A stretch of DNA of 64,000 nt from Amnibacterium endophyticum (GCF_042680685.1 NZ_JBHUEA010000004.1:1-64000); one strand, 5' to 3'. Shown: positions 8,629 through 17,734, numbered from the stretch's first letter. The notes: generated by a model from the letters alone, not told the origin. Numbers and translations: made by a program.

Positions 8629-9552
8629 GTGGAGGTGGAGCGCGCGGTCGACCGCTTCCTCCGCCACGTCGCCGTCGAGCGCGGGCTGTCCGACAACACG
8701 CTCGCTGCGTACCGCCGCGACCTCGCCCGCTACGGCGACCACCTCGCCGCGTCCGGGCGCGGCGCGATCGAGGACGTGACCACCGCCGACGTGCACGCGT
8801 TCCTCTTGCGGATCCGGGAGGAGGACGGGGCGGCCGCGTCGTCCGCGGCCCGGATGCTCTCGAGCGTGCGCGGCCTGCACCGGTTCCTCGCGGAGGACGG
8901 CGTCGTGCCGGACGACCCGGCGCACGAGGTGACGCCGCCGAAGCTGCCGATGCGGCTGCCGAAGGCGATCGGCATCGACGAGATGGCGCGGCTGCTCGCC
9001 GCCACCGAGGGCGACGACCCGGTGCGGGTGCGCGACCGGGCGCTGCTCGAGGTGCTCTACGCGACCGGCACCCGGGTGAGCGAGGCGGTCGGGCTCGACG
9101 TCGACGACTGGGCGCACGTGCCCGACGGGGCGGAGGGCGCGGGCTCGATGGTCCGGGTGCTCGGCAAGGGCGGCAAGCAGCGGCTGGTCCCGGTGGGCAG
9201 CTACGCCAGGGAGGCGGTGGAGGCGTACCTGACGCGGGTGCGCCCGGTCTTCGCCGTGCGCGGCACCGCGACACCGGCGCTCTTCCTCGGGCCGCGGGGT
9301 GCGCGGCTCTCGCGGCAGGGCGCGTGGCTCGTGATCCAGGCCGCGGCGGAGCGCGCGGGCCTCGCCGCGCACGTGTCGCCCCACACCTTCCGCCACAGCT
9401 TCGCCACGCACCTGCTGACCGGCGGCGCGGACGTCCGGGTCGTGCAGGAGCTGCTCGGCCACAGCTCGGTGGCGACGACCCAGCTCTACACGCTGGTCAC
9501 CGCGGACGCGCTCCGCGACGTGTACACGACCGCGCATCCCCGCGCCCGCTGA
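8629..9552 (+). CDS. xerD: Site-specific tyrosine recombinase XerD
   Basis: A 307-aa chromosome-dimer resolvase. The N-terminal SAM-like core-binding domain (residues 1-90) contains the typical RYGDHLAASGR segment. The catalytic domain has Arg in YATGTRVSEAVGL, Lys in GKGGKQRLVP, HTFRHSFATHLL (His-x-x-Arg), and the second His and nucleophile Tyr in LGHSSVATTQLYT. All catalytic residues are present. The GTG start at 8629 lies in a short gap after the NUDIX gene. The housekeeping position argues for XerD rather than a phage integrase. Confidence 0.93.
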   Translation: MEVERAVDRFLRHVAVERGLSDNTLAAYRRDLARYGDHLAASGRGAIEDVTTADVHAFLLRIREEDGAAASSAARMLSSVRGLHRFLAEDGVVPDDPAHEVTPPKLPMRLPKAIGIDEMARLLAATEGDDPVRVRDRALLEVLYATGTRVSEAVGLDVDDWAHVPDGAEGAGSMVRVLGKGGKQRLVPVGSYAREAVEAYLTRVRPVFAVRGTATPALFLGPRGARLSRQGAWLVIQAAAERAGLAAHVSPHTFRHSFATHLLTGGADVRVVQELLGHSSVATTQLYTLVTADALRDVYTTAHPRAR

Positions 9553-9592
9553 CCGCTGACCGCCCGCGCGGAGCCGCGGCTACGGTGAGCCG

Positions 9593-9991
9593 ATGAGCGA
9601 GCGGAGCGTCCACGTCTTCGGACCCGAGCACGGCGTGCCGCCGCAGGTCGGGCCCTTCGCGCACGCCGTGCGCTGGGGCGACACGCTGTACGTCACCGGG
9701 CAGATGCCCACCGACCCGGCGACGGGCGAGCTCGTCGAGGGCGGGATCGTGCCGCAGACGGCCCAGGTGCTGCGGAACCTCCGCGCGGTCCTCGCGCGGT
9801 TCGACGCGACGCTCGACGCCGCGCTGATGGTGCGCGCCTACCTGACCGACTTCGGCGACTTCGAGGCGTTCAACGCCGAGTACCGCACCTGGTTCGCGGG
9901 GCCGCTGCCGAGCCGCACCTGCGTCGGGGTGACCGGGCTCGCCGTCGGGGCCTCGGTCGAGATCGACCTGGTCGTCGGCCTCCCTGGCTGA
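9593..9991 (+). CDS. RidA family protein
   Basis: A 132-aa YjgF/YER057c/UK114 family protein, the imine/enamine deaminase fold that clears reactive 2-aminoacrylate-type intermediates. Visible features are GDTLYVTGQMPTDPATGELV, the Arg and Asn region QVLRNLRAVL, and the final GASVEIDLVVG strand. The conserved Arg of SRTCVGV, which binds the carboxylate in active RidA, is present. A TACGGT box (9581-9586) lies 6 nt before the ATG, suggesting a leaderless message. Confidence 0.88.
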   Translation: MSERSVHVFGPEHGVPPQVGPFAHAVRWGDTLYVTGQMPTDPATGELVEGGIVPQTAQVLRNLRAVLARFDATLDAALMVRAYLTDFGDFEAFNAEYRTWFAGPLPSRTCVGVTGLAVGASVEIDLVVGLPG

Positions 9992-10103
9992 CCGCCCGGG
10001 CGGGGACGCCGGCGACCTCGGGGAATGGTCGAGGCGCGGCGCGTCTCCCCAGAACGGGGGACAGCCGTGCCTACCGTGGACGGGACGACTTCTCGAGGCC
10101 CGC

Positions 10104-11003
10104 GTGAGGACGCAGATGACGCAGACGATGCTGGACGACCGCCCCGACGTGCTCGCCGAGGGGGTGCTCGGCCCGACTGGCCGCCCGCTGCGCGAGTTCG
10201 CGATCCCGGCGCCGCTGACGCAGCACGGACCCGCCCGGGTGATCGCGCTCTGCAACCAGAAGGGCGGGGTCGGCAAGACGACCACGACCGTGAACCTCGG
10301 CGCCTCGCTCGCCGCGCTCGGCCGCCGCGTGCTGCTGATCGACTTCGACCCGCAGGGCGCGCTGTCCGCGAACTTCAAGGTGCAGGCCGAGGACGTCCCG
10401 ACGATCTACGAGCTGCTGCTCGGCTCGTCCACCGTCGACCCGCGCATCGCGATCCAGCACACGCAGATCGAGGGCCTCGACATCATCCCGGCGAACATCG
10501 ACCTGTCCGCCGCGGAGGTGCACCTCGTGAACGAGGTGGCCCGCGAGCAGAGCCTCGCCCGCGTGCTGCGCCGCGTCGTACGGGACTACGACGTCGTGCT
10601 GATCGACTGCCAGCCCTCCCTCGGGCTGCTGACGGTGAACGCGCTGACGGCCGCGCACGGCGTCGTCATCCCGCTCGCCTGCGAGTACTTCGCGCTGCGC
10701 GGCGTCGCGCTGCTGGTGGAGACGATCGAGAAGGTGCGCGACCGGCTGAACCCCGACATCGCGCTCGACGGCATCGTCGGCACGATGTACGACTCCCGCA
10801 CCCTGCACAGCCGCGAGGTGCTGGAGCGGGTGGTCGAGGCGTTCGACGCGGACGTGCTGGAGACCGTCATCAGCCGCACGGTGAAGTTCCCGGACGCCTC
10901 CGTCGCGCGCGAGCCGATCATGGAGTACGCGCCCGAGCACCGCGCGGCGACGGCCTACCGCCAGCTCGCCTGCGAGCTCGTGGCGCGCGGCGCCATCGCG
11001 TGA
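10104..11003 (+). CDS. ParA family ATPase
   Basis: A 299-aa ParA/Soj-type deviant Walker ATPase. KGGVGKTTTTVNLG lies near residue 52, switch I LIDFDPQGALSANF follows, and switch II is DVVLIDCQPSLGLLT. There is a 40-residue N-terminal extension. It lies upstream of scpA-scpB, as in many actinobacteria, where this orphan ParA (without a ParB) is thought to act with condensin-like segregation. Start: GTG at 10104; ATG at 10116 is an alternative. Confidence 0.9.
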   Translation: MRTQMTQTMLDDRPDVLAEGVLGPTGRPLREFAIPAPLTQHGPARVIALCNQKGGVGKTTTTVNLGASLAALGRRVLLIDFDPQGALSANFKVQAEDVPTIYELLLGSSTVDPRIAIQHTQIEGLDIIPANIDLSAAEVHLVNEVAREQSLARVLRRVVRDYDVVLIDCQPSLGLLTVNALTAAHGVVIPLACEYFALRGVALLVETIEKVRDRLNPDIALDGIVGTMYDSRTLHSREVLERVVEAFDADVLETVISRTVKFPDASVAREPIMEYAPEHRAATAYRQLACELVARGAIA

Positions 11004-11030
11004 CCACGGCTCGAAGCACCGCCGTTCCCG

Positions 11031-11080
11031 TATCGCGATAGTTGCCGCCTCTGAGCCTCGGAAGCGGCGATCATCGCGAT
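11031..11080 (+). promoter_or_regulatory. TATCGCGATA palindrome and half repeat before scpA
   Basis: A perfect 10-bp palindrome TATCGCGATA (11031-11040) sits in the 77-bp gap between parA and scpA. The core ATCGCGAT recurs at 11073-11080, directly against the scpA ATG. A repeated palindrome in an intergenic gap suggests an operator or promoter element; no bound protein can be named. Confidence 0.4.
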
Positions 11081-11899
11081 ATGAGCGCGCCGGAGAGGAG
11101 CGTCGAGCCCGCGGCCGAGGTCTTCCGGGTGCGGGTCGGCGGGTTCGACGGCCCCTTCGACCTGCTGCTCGACCTGATCGGCCGGCACGAGCTCGAGGTG
11201 ACCGCGCTGTCGCTGTCCGCCGTGACCGACGAGTTCCTCGCGCACCTGGGCCGCCTCGGCGACGCCGTCGGGCTCGAGACGCAGAGCTCGTTCCTCGTCG
11301 TCGGCACGACGCTGCTCGACGCGAAGATCGCCGGTCTGCTGCCGCAGGGCGAGGCGGTCGACCCGGAGGCTGTGGCCGTGCTCGAGGCGCGGGACCTGCT
11401 GTTCGCCCGGCTGCTGCAGTACCGCGCCTACCGCGAGGCGTCCGCGTGGTTCGGCGACGCGTTCGAGACGGAGGCGTCGCGGCACGCGCACCCGGGATCC
11501 CTCGAGGACCGGGTGCGACCCGCGGCGCCGCCCGCCGAGGTTCCGCTCGATCTCGCCGCGTTCGCGCTGCTCGCCGCGAGCGCGCTGACGCCGCGGCCGG
11601 TCCCGACCGTCGGCACCGACCACCTGCACGCGCCGCCGGAGCGCGTGCGTCTGCACGCCGCGGAGGTCGTCGCGCTGCTGCGCGACGGCCGGCCGCGCGC
11701 CTTCCTCGAGCTGACCGGACCGGACGCGACCCGCGCCGTCGTCGTCGCCCGGTTCCTCGCCGTGCTCGAGCTGCACCGGCAGAGCGCGATCGTGCTGGAG
11801 CAGGTCGACCCGCTCGGTGCGCTCGTGGTGCGCTGGACCGCGACAGACTGGGACGACACGCGGCTCGAGTCACTGGGAGGCGACGCGGATGACGGATGA
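11081..11899 (+). CDS. scpA: Segregation and condensation protein A
   Basis: A 272-aa kleisin subunit of the SMC-ScpAB condensin. The N-terminal kleisin motif is FDGPFDLLLDLIGRHELEVTALSLSAVT near residue 25, and the C-terminal winged-helix region is AFLELTGPDATRAVVVARFLAVLELHR. The ATG at 11081 is chosen because it matches the family start and the upstream frame is unlike coding sequence. It is translated with scpB through an 11-bp overlap. Confidence 0.92.
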   Translation: MSAPERSVEPAAEVFRVRVGGFDGPFDLLLDLIGRHELEVTALSLSAVTDEFLAHLGRLGDAVGLETQSSFLVVGTTLLDAKIAGLLPQGEAVDPEAVAVLEARDLLFARLLQYRAYREASAWFGDAFETEASRHAHPGSLEDRVRPAAPPAEVPLDLAAFALLAASALTPRPVPTVGTDHLHAPPERVRLHAAEVVALLRDGRPRAFLELTGPDATRAVVVARFLAVLELHRQSAIVLEQVDPLGALVVRWTATDWDDTRLESLGGDADDG

Positions 11900-12647
11900 C
11901 GCACGCCCGGCGCGGCGCACCCCGCAGGAGCCCGTCGCGCTGCTGCTCGCCGGCCTCGCGGCGCCGGTCGAGGAGGCCGTCCCGGGGCTGTTCTCGCCGC
12001 CCCGCCGCGCGACCGCAGCGCCTGCCGAGCCCGTCCTCGAGCCCGGGCCCGAGCCCCTTCCCGTCGCCCCGCCGCGATCGCCGGAGCCCGGGGCGGACGC
12101 GGCGCTCGACGAGGCGCTGGAGGCGCTCTTCGTCGCGGCCGACCGGCCGCTCGACCTGCTCACCGTCGCCTCGACCGTCGAGCGGCCGGTCGGGCAGGTG
12201 CGGCGCGCCGTCCAGCGGATCCGCGACGACCTCGACGGCGTCCGCGGCGGGAGGCGACGCGGCTTCGAGCTGCGCGAGGTCGCGACCGGCTGGCGGCTCT
12301 ACGCCCGGCCCGCGCACGACGCCGTCGTGCGGTCGCTGCTCGAGATCGAGACCGCCGGCCGGCTCAGCCAGGCCGCGCTCGAGACGCTCGCCGTCGTCGC
12401 GTACCGGCAGCCGGTCAGCCGCGGGCAGATCGGTGCCATCCGCGCGGTGTCCGTGGACTCCGTGCTGAAGACGCTGGTCGCGCGCGGGCTCGTGGAGGAG
12501 GTCGGCCGGTCGGAGGAGACGGGGGCGACGCTCTACGGCACGACGGAGGACCTGCTCGCCGCGCTCGGCATCCGTTCCATCGACGAGCTGCCGCCGCTCG
12601 CGCCGCTGCTCGAGGACGCGGAGGACGCCCGTGCCGTCGCCCGCTGA
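11889..12647 (+). CDS. scpB: Segregation and condensation protein B
   Basis: A 252-aa ScpB with two winged-helix domains: residues 80-150 (LDEALEALFVAADRPL) and 155-225, the latter containing SQAALETLAVVAYRQPVSRGQIGAIRAV, the most conserved ScpB stretch. Residues 1-70 are a Pro/Ala-rich extension. It forms the SMC-ScpA-ScpB complex that compacts and segregates chromosomes. The 3' end overlaps the pseudouridine synthase start by 17 bp. Confidence 0.92.
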   Translation: MTDDARPARRTPQEPVALLLAGLAAPVEEAVPGLFSPPRRATAAPAEPVLEPGPEPLPVAPPRSPEPGADAALDEALEALFVAADRPLDLLTVASTVERPVGQVRRAVQRIRDDLDGVRGGRRRGFELREVATGWRLYARPAHDAVVRSLLEIETAGRLSQAALETLAVVAYRQPVSRGQIGAIRAVSVDSVLKTLVARGLVEEVGRSEETGATLYGTTEDLLAALGIRSIDELPPLAPLLEDAEDARAVAR

Positions 12648-13425
12648 GCCGAGGACCGATGGCGAGCGCCTGCAGAAGGTGCTCGCCGCCGCCGGCGTCG
12701 CCTCCCGCCGCGCCTCCGAGGAGCTGATCGCCGCAGGACGCGTCGCGGTGAACGGCCGCGTCGTCACCGAGCCCGGCAGCCGGGTCGACGCGCAGCGCGA
12801 CCGCGTCGCGGTCGACGGGGTCGACGTCCAGGTCGACCCGACGCGACGCACCGTGGTGCTGAACAAGCCGACCGGGGTCGTCAGCACGATGCGCGACGAG
12901 CGGGGGAGACCCGATCTGCGCCGCTTCACCGAGCGGTACGAGGAGCGCCTCTACAACGTCGGCCGCCTCGACACGGACACCTCGGGCCTGCTGCTGCTGA
13001 CGAACGACGGCGCGATGGCGCACGTGCTCGCCCACCCGTCCTTCGGCGTCGAGAAGACCTACGTGGCGCTCGTCGCCGGGCGCGTGCACGCGCGGACGCT
13101 CGGGCGGCTCACGGCCGGCATCGACCTCGAGGACGGTCCCATCGCGGCCGACCGGGCGCGCGTCGTCCCCGGCGGGGCCAGGGGCGACGCGACGCTCGTC
13201 GAGCTGACGCTGCACAGCGGGCGGAACCGGATCGTGCGGCGCATGCTCGACGCGGTCGGCCACCCGGTGCAGGAGCTGGTGCGGCGGCGGTTCGGGCCGA
13301 TCGCGCTCGGCGACCTCGCCAGCGGCGCGACGCGGGACCTGACCGCCGCGGAGCTCGGCGCCCTGCTCGGGCTCGCCCGTGACCACGTGCCCGCCGACGG
13401 GGGCGACGGGCCGCCCGCCCGCTAG
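12631..13425 (+). CDS. rluB: Pseudouridine synthase, RluB/RsuA family
   Basis: A 264-aa rRNA pseudouridine synthase. It has an N-terminal S4 domain (GERLQKVLAAAGVASRRASEELI, residues 10-55), then the catalytic domain with LNKPTGVVST and the catalytic Asp in YNVGRLDTDTSGLLLLTNDG, and the C-terminal motif HSGRNRIVRRM. It sits after scpB as in most Gram-positive bacteria, where it modifies 23S rRNA helix 90. The GTG start lies inside scpB. Confidence 0.92.
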   Translation: MPSPAEPRTDGERLQKVLAAAGVASRRASEELIAAGRVAVNGRVVTEPGSRVDAQRDRVAVDGVDVQVDPTRRTVVLNKPTGVVSTMRDERGRPDLRRFTERYEERLYNVGRLDTDTSGLLLLTNDGAMAHVLAHPSFGVEKTYVALVAGRVHARTLGRLTAGIDLEDGPIAADRARVVPGGARGDATLVELTLHSGRNRIVRRMLDAVGHPVQELVRRRFGPIALGDLASGATRDLTAAELGALLGLARDHVPADGGDGPPAR

Positions 13426-13436
13426 GCTGTCCGCCC

Positions 13437-14513
13437 GTGTCCGCCCGCACCCTGGGGCAGGTCCGGGTCGTCGGCACCGGGCTGCTCGGCACGAGCATCG
13501 GGCTCGGCCTCTCCGCCCTCGACGTCGACGTCGTGCTGCACGACGTCTCGCCGTCGACCCTCGCGCTCGCGGTGGACTACGGCGCCGGCCGCCGGGCACG
13601 CCCCGATGACGAGCCCGCGCTGCTCGTCGTCGCCGTGCCGCCGGACCGGACCGCCGAGGTGGTGGCCGCGGAGCTCGCTGCCTCGCCCTCGTCGCTCGTC
13701 ACCGACGTCGCGAGCGTGAAGGCCGGCGTGCTCGACGCCCTGCGGGCGGGCGGCGCCCCGCTCGAGCGCTACGTCGGGTCGCACCCGATGGCCGGGCGGG
13801 AGCGCAGCGGGCCGATCGCCGCGCGGGCCGACCTGTTCCTCGGCCGCCCCTGGGTGATCGCACCCCACGTCGCCTCCGCCACCGAGCAGGTGGCCGCGCT
13901 CGAGGCGCTCGCTCGCGACCTGGGCGCCGTGCCGACCACGCTCGCCGCCGACCGCCACGACGCCGCCGTCGCCGTCGTGTCCCACGCGCCGCAGCTCGTG
14001 TCGAGCCTGCTCGCCGCCCGCCTCGTCGACGCGCCGGAGCACGCGACCGACCTGGCCGGCCAGGGGCTGCGGGACACGACCCGCATCGCCGCGAGCGACC
14101 CCGCCCTGTGGCTGCAGATCCTCAGCGCGAACGCCGCCCGGGTCGCCCCGGTGCTCGCCGCGCTCCGCGACGACCTCGACGCGGTGCTCGGGGCCCTTCA
14201 GGACCCGGCGGCGCCCGGCGCGCAGCGGGCGCTCGCCGACGCGCTCGCCGCGGGCAACAGCGGCGTCGCCCGCATCCCGGGCAAGCACGGCGTCGACCTG
14301 CGCACGACGACGCTGACGGTGCTGATCGACGACCGGCCCGGCCAGCTGGCGCGGCTGCTGACGGAGATCGGCGAGATGGCGGTGAACCTCGAGGACATGC
14401 GGCTCGAGCACTCGCCCGGGGCGCCGATCGGCATCGTCGAGGTGTCGGTGCTGCCGGAGGCGGCGGCGGGCCTCGAGACGGATCTTGTTCGACGCGGATG
14501 GCGGGTGGCCTGA
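13437..14513 (+). CDS. tyrA: Prephenate dehydrogenase with ACT domain
   Basis: A 358-aa enzyme making 4-hydroxyphenylpyruvate from prephenate for tyrosine synthesis. The NAD-binding Rossmann motif is VVGTGLLGTSIGLGLS near residue 10; the active-site segment YVGSHPMAGRERSG carries the conserved His. Residues 280-358 form an ACT domain (TTLTVLIDDRPGQLARLLTEIGE), which probably gives feedback control by tyrosine. A TAGGCT box (13423-13428), overlapping the rluB stop, lies 8 nt before the GTG. Confidence 0.93.
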   Translation: MSARTLGQVRVVGTGLLGTSIGLGLSALDVDVVLHDVSPSTLALAVDYGAGRRARPDDEPALLVVAVPPDRTAEVVAAELAASPSSLVTDVASVKAGVLDALRAGGAPLERYVGSHPMAGRERSGPIAARADLFLGRPWVIAPHVASATEQVAALEALARDLGAVPTTLAADRHDAAVAVVSHAPQLVSSLLAARLVDAPEHATDLAGQGLRDTTRIAASDPALWLQILSANAARVAPVLAALRDDLDAVLGALQDPAAPGAQRALADALAAGNSGVARIPGKHGVDLRTTTLTVLIDDRPGQLARLLTEIGEMAVNLEDMRLEHSPGAPIGIVEVSVLPEAAAGLETDLVRRGWRVA

Positions 14514-15193
14514 TGGGTGTGGTGGTGGCGGTCGACGGACCGGCCGGCAGCGGCAAGTCGAGCGTGTCCCGGGAGGCCGCCGTGCGGCTCGGGTACGCCT
14601 TCCTCGACACGGGAGCGGCGTACCGGGCGCTGGCCTGGGCGGTCCTGCGGGCGGGGCTGGACCCGGAGTCCACGCACGACGTCGAGGCCGTGCTCGACGG
14701 GTTCGCGCTGCACTCCGCCGACGACCCCGCCGAGCGCTGGGTGCGCGTCGGCGACGTCGACGTGACGGAGGCGATCCGCGCGCCCGAGGTGTCGGCGGCC
14801 GTCAGCGGCGTCGCGCGGGTGCCGGCGGTGCGGAGCACGTTGAACGACGGCTTCCGCGCACGGCTCGCCGCGGCGTCCCCGGGCGTCGTCGTCGAGGGGC
14901 GCGACATCACGACGGTCGTGGCACCAGACGCCGACGTGCGCGTCCTCCTCACCGCCCGGCCCGAGGTCCGTGCCGCCCGTCGGGCGCGCGAGCTGCCGGA
15001 CCAGGACCACGGCAAGGTCGCGGCCGCGATCGCCGAGCGCGACGCGCGGGACTCGCGCGTCGTCGACTTCCTCGAGGCGGCGGAGGGCGTGACCACGCTC
15101 GACTCGTCCGACCTCGACTTCGACGGGACGGTGGAGGCGCTGGTCGCCCTCGTGCGCCGCGCCCCCGACCGCGGGCTGGAGCCGGTGCGATGA
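14513..15193 (+). CDS. cmk: Cytidylate kinase
   Basis: A 226-aa (d)CMP kinase. The P-loop VVAVDGPAGSGKSSVSREAA is at residues 4-23, followed by LDTGAAYRALAW and the GRDITTVVAPDADVRVLLTA segment with the CMP-binding Asp and Arg. The ATG overlaps the tyrA stop (TGATG) and the stop overlaps der (ATGA), so the three genes are translationally coupled. Confidence 0.94.
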   Translation: MGVVVAVDGPAGSGKSSVSREAAVRLGYAFLDTGAAYRALAWAVLRAGLDPESTHDVEAVLDGFALHSADDPAERWVRVGDVDVTEAIRAPEVSAAVSGVARVPAVRSTLNDGFRARLAAASPGVVVEGRDITTVVAPDADVRVLLTARPEVRAARRARELPDQDHGKVAAAIAERDARDSRVVDFLEAAEGVTTLDSSDLDFDGTVEALVALVRRAPDRGLEPVR

Positions 15194-16692
15194 GCGACGA
15201 GGACTACGACGGCCCGGACGAGGTCGCGGAGCACCTGACCGGGCTCGACGAGGCGGCGGCGGAGCGGCGGGCCGAGACCCTGCGCGCCGGGCTCGCGGAC
15301 TACGAGCTGGACGACGAGGACCGCCTGCTGCTCGAGGCCGGCGAGGCGGACCTCGACGACGCGGGGCCCGGCGCCGCGCTGCCGGTGCTCGCGATCGTCG
15401 GACGGCCGAACGTCGGCAAGTCGGCGCTCGTCAACCGCATCCTCGGCCGCCGCGCCGCGGTCGTGCAGGACACCCCGGGCGTGACGCGCGACCGCGTGAC
15501 CTACCGCGGCGAGTGGGAGGGGCGCGCGTTCACCCTGGTCGACACCGGCGGCTGGGAGCCGGACGCGTCGGGGCTCGACGCCGCCGTCGCGGCGCAGGCG
15601 GAGGTCGCGGTCGACCTGGCGGACGCCGTGCTCTTCGTCGTCGACGCCGTCGTCGGCGCGACGAGCACCGACGAGCAGGTCGTGCGGATGCTCCGCGGGT
15701 CCGGCAAGCCGGTGCGCCTCGTCGCGAACAAGGTCGACGGGGAGCGGCAGGAGGCGTACACCGGCGAGCTCTGGGGCCTGGGGCTCGGGGAGCCGTGGCC
15801 GGTGTCGGCGCTGCACGGCCGCGGCGTCGCCGACCTGCTCGACGAGGTGATGCGGGTCCTGCCGAAGGAGTCGGCCGTCGCGAAGCCGGAGCTCGGCGGA
15901 CCGCGCCGCGTCGCGCTGCTCGGCCGGCCGAACGTCGGCAAGTCCAGCCTGCTGAACAAGGCGGCCGGCGAGGAGCGGGTCGTCGTCTCGGACACGGCCG
16001 GCACGACCCGCGACCCGGTGGACGAGCAGATCGAGATCAAGGGCCGCACCTGGCGCTTCGTCGACACCGCGGGCATCCGCCGCCGCACGCACCTCAGCCA
16101 GGGCGCCGACTTCTACGCGTCGCTGCGCACGCAGGCCGCGCTCGAGCGTGCCGAGGTCGCGGTCGTGCTGTTCGACGTGACCGAGCCGATCAGCGAGGCG
16201 GACATCCGCATCGTCGACATGGTGCTGGAGTCCGGCCGGGCCCTGGTGCTGGCGTTCAACAAGTGGGACCTGCTCGACGACGAGCGCCGCCGCTACCTGG
16301 AGCGCGAGATCGAGCAGGACCTCGCGCACGTGGCGTGGGCGCCGCGCGTCAACCTGTCGGCGCGCACCGGCCGCCACCTGGAGCGCCTGGTGCCGGCGCT
16401 CGAGGCGGCGCTCGACGGCTGGGACACCCGCATCCCGACGGGCCGCTTCAACGCGTTCCTGGCGGAGCTGACGGCGGCGCACCCGCACCCGGTGCGGGGC
16501 GGGAAGCAGCCGCGGATCCTGTTCGGGACGCAGGCGGGCAGCCGGCCGCCGACCTTCGTGCTGTTCACGACCGGGTTCCTCGACCCGCAGTACCGCCGCT
16601 TCGTGCAGCGCCGCCTCCGCGACCTGTACGGGTTCGTGGGGACGCCGATCGTCGTGAACATGCGCGTGAGGGAGCGGCGCAGCCGCTCCTGA
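15190..16692 (+). CDS. der: Ribosome biogenesis GTPase Der (EngA)
   Basis: A 500-aa tandem GTPase needed for 50S assembly. After a 60-residue acidic N-terminal extension typical of actinobacteria, two G domains each carry GRPNVGKS (near residues 74 and 243) with DTPGVTRDRV / DTAGTTRDPVDE switch regions. NKVDGE and NKWDLL base-recognition motifs follow, then a KH-like C-terminal domain ending in VGTPIVVNMRVRERR. Full length. It closes the conserved block. Confidence 0.95.
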   Translation: MSDEDYDGPDEVAEHLTGLDEAAAERRAETLRAGLADYELDDEDRLLLEAGEADLDDAGPGAALPVLAIVGRPNVGKSALVNRILGRRAAVVQDTPGVTRDRVTYRGEWEGRAFTLVDTGGWEPDASGLDAAVAAQAEVAVDLADAVLFVVDAVVGATSTDEQVVRMLRGSGKPVRLVANKVDGERQEAYTGELWGLGLGEPWPVSALHGRGVADLLDEVMRVLPKESAVAKPELGGPRRVALLGRPNVGKSSLLNKAAGEERVVVSDTAGTTRDPVDEQIEIKGRTWRFVDTAGIRRRTHLSQGADFYASLRTQAALERAEVAVVLFDVTEPISEADIRIVDMVLESGRALVLAFNKWDLLDDERRRYLEREIEQDLAHVAWAPRVNLSARTGRHLERLVPALEAALDGWDTRIPTGRFNAFLAELTAAHPHPVRGGKQPRILFGTQAGSRPPTFVLFTTGFLDPQYRRFVQRRLRDLYGFVGTPIVVNMRVRERRSRS

Positions 16693-16712
16693 CATGGGTC
16701 GGGCCGCTCCTG

Positions 16713-16744
16713 CCGTCGGTCGAGGTGCTCACATTGACCGACGG
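16713..16744. terminator. Hairpin between convergent der and DUF2231 gene
   Basis: A 9-bp perfect inverted repeat, CCGTCGGTC (16713-16721) and GACCGACGG (16736-16744), with a 14-nt loop lies in the 72-bp gap between convergent genes. It can serve both strands. Confidence 0.65.
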
Positions 16745-16764
16745 GGGGCGTCGGGATGCTCGGC

Positions 16765-17637
16765 TCAGGGCCGCGGGAGGCGGACCTCGACGAGCTCGCC
16801 CTCGACGCGGGACTCGAGCACGATCGCCGGCGCGGTCGCCGGACCGTGGACGACCTCGCCCGTCTCGACCTCGAAGACGCTGCCGCCCGCCGTCTCGATC
16901 GTCGCCGCGCCGGCGCCCGGGTCGGTCAGGACGCCGCCGGTCAGCGGCTCGCCGAGGTGCGTGGAGACGTCCGAGAGCACGTCGACGCGCCCGCCGCGGC
17001 GGAGCACGAAGAGGCTCTCGCCCTCGACCTCGCGACGGACGGGCCGCTCCTCGGGCAGGTCCGCGAGCGGGCCGATGGAGTGCCAGCCCGCGGGGAAGCG
17101 CTCGAGGACCGCCTGCGCGTGGTTCGCGCCGACGGCCTGGCGGTACGCGAGGTGGCCGCCCAGGTAGCCGCCGACGCCGATCAGGGTGAACGCGGCCCAG
17201 CCGAGCAGCCGGCCGCGGGGCTCGCTGCCCCAGCGCCGGTCGGCGTACGACAGCACGTAGACGATCCAGCCGATCTCGTTCGACGCGGCGTGCACGAGGC
17301 CGACGCGCTGCGACCGCGTGCCGGATCGCGCCCAGTCCGCCCAGCCCGTGAGGATCGCGGGCGCCGCGGCGAGGATCCCGGTGCCGACGAGCAGCCGCGA
17401 GGTGCGCGCCGTGCCCGGCAGGGCGTCGAGCAGCGCGGCGCTCGCCCAGGTGCCGATCGGGATCTGCACCAGCACCGGGTGGACCGGGTGGCCGGCGGGC
17501 ACCCCGTGGAGCAGGTCCTCCAGCCCGCGCGGCTTCATCACCTTCAGCAGCAGCGGCTTCAGGTGGCCGATCACCGGGTCGAGCAGATGCAGGTCCTCGA
17601 GTCGTGCCACGGGCTTCAGGAAGGGGAGTTCACGCAC
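16765..17637 (-). CDS. DUF2231 membrane protein with ligand-less Rieske-like domain
   Basis: A 290-aa protein. The first about 175 residues are a DUF2231-type membrane domain with several hydrophobic helices (ALLDALPG, LLVGTGILAAAPAILTGWADW, LLGWAAFTLIGVGGYLGGHLAY). Residues 185-290 align with the Rieske [2Fe-2S] fold usually fused to DUF2231. The usual C-x-H / C-x-x-H ligands are replaced: SDVSTHLGEPL keeps only the His, and the second site reads TIETAGGSVFE. It therefore probably binds no iron-sulfur cluster. The tail GEVVHGPATAPA matches Rieske family ends. Start: GTG 17637; TTG 17673 is possible. The role is unknown. Confidence 0.75.
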   Translation of the reverse strand: MRELPFLKPVARLEDLHLLDPVIGHLKPLLLKVMKPRGLEDLLHGVPAGHPVHPVLVQIPIGTWASAALLDALPGTARTSRLLVGTGILAAAPAILTGWADWARSGTRSQRVGLVHAASNEIGWIVYVLSYADRRWGSEPRGRLLGWAAFTLIGVGGYLGGHLAYRQAVGANHAQAVLERFPAGWHSIGPLADLPEERPVRREVEGESLFVLRRGGRVDVLSDVSTHLGEPLTGGVLTDPGAGAATIETAGGSVFEVETGEVVHGPATAPAIVLESRVEGELVEVRLPRP

Positions 17638-17734
17638 GGGGACCAGCCGACGCCCAGCGGGGCTCGGGCGCAAGCCGGGGACGCGGCGCGCAGTGGATGC
17701 GCAGCCGGCGCACCGCTGCTTCCCACCCCGCGGG

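Noticed and set aside
16765..17637. Functional Rieske electron-transfer protein
   Set aside because: Three of four cluster ligands are missing, so an active [2Fe-2S] protein cannot be claimed.
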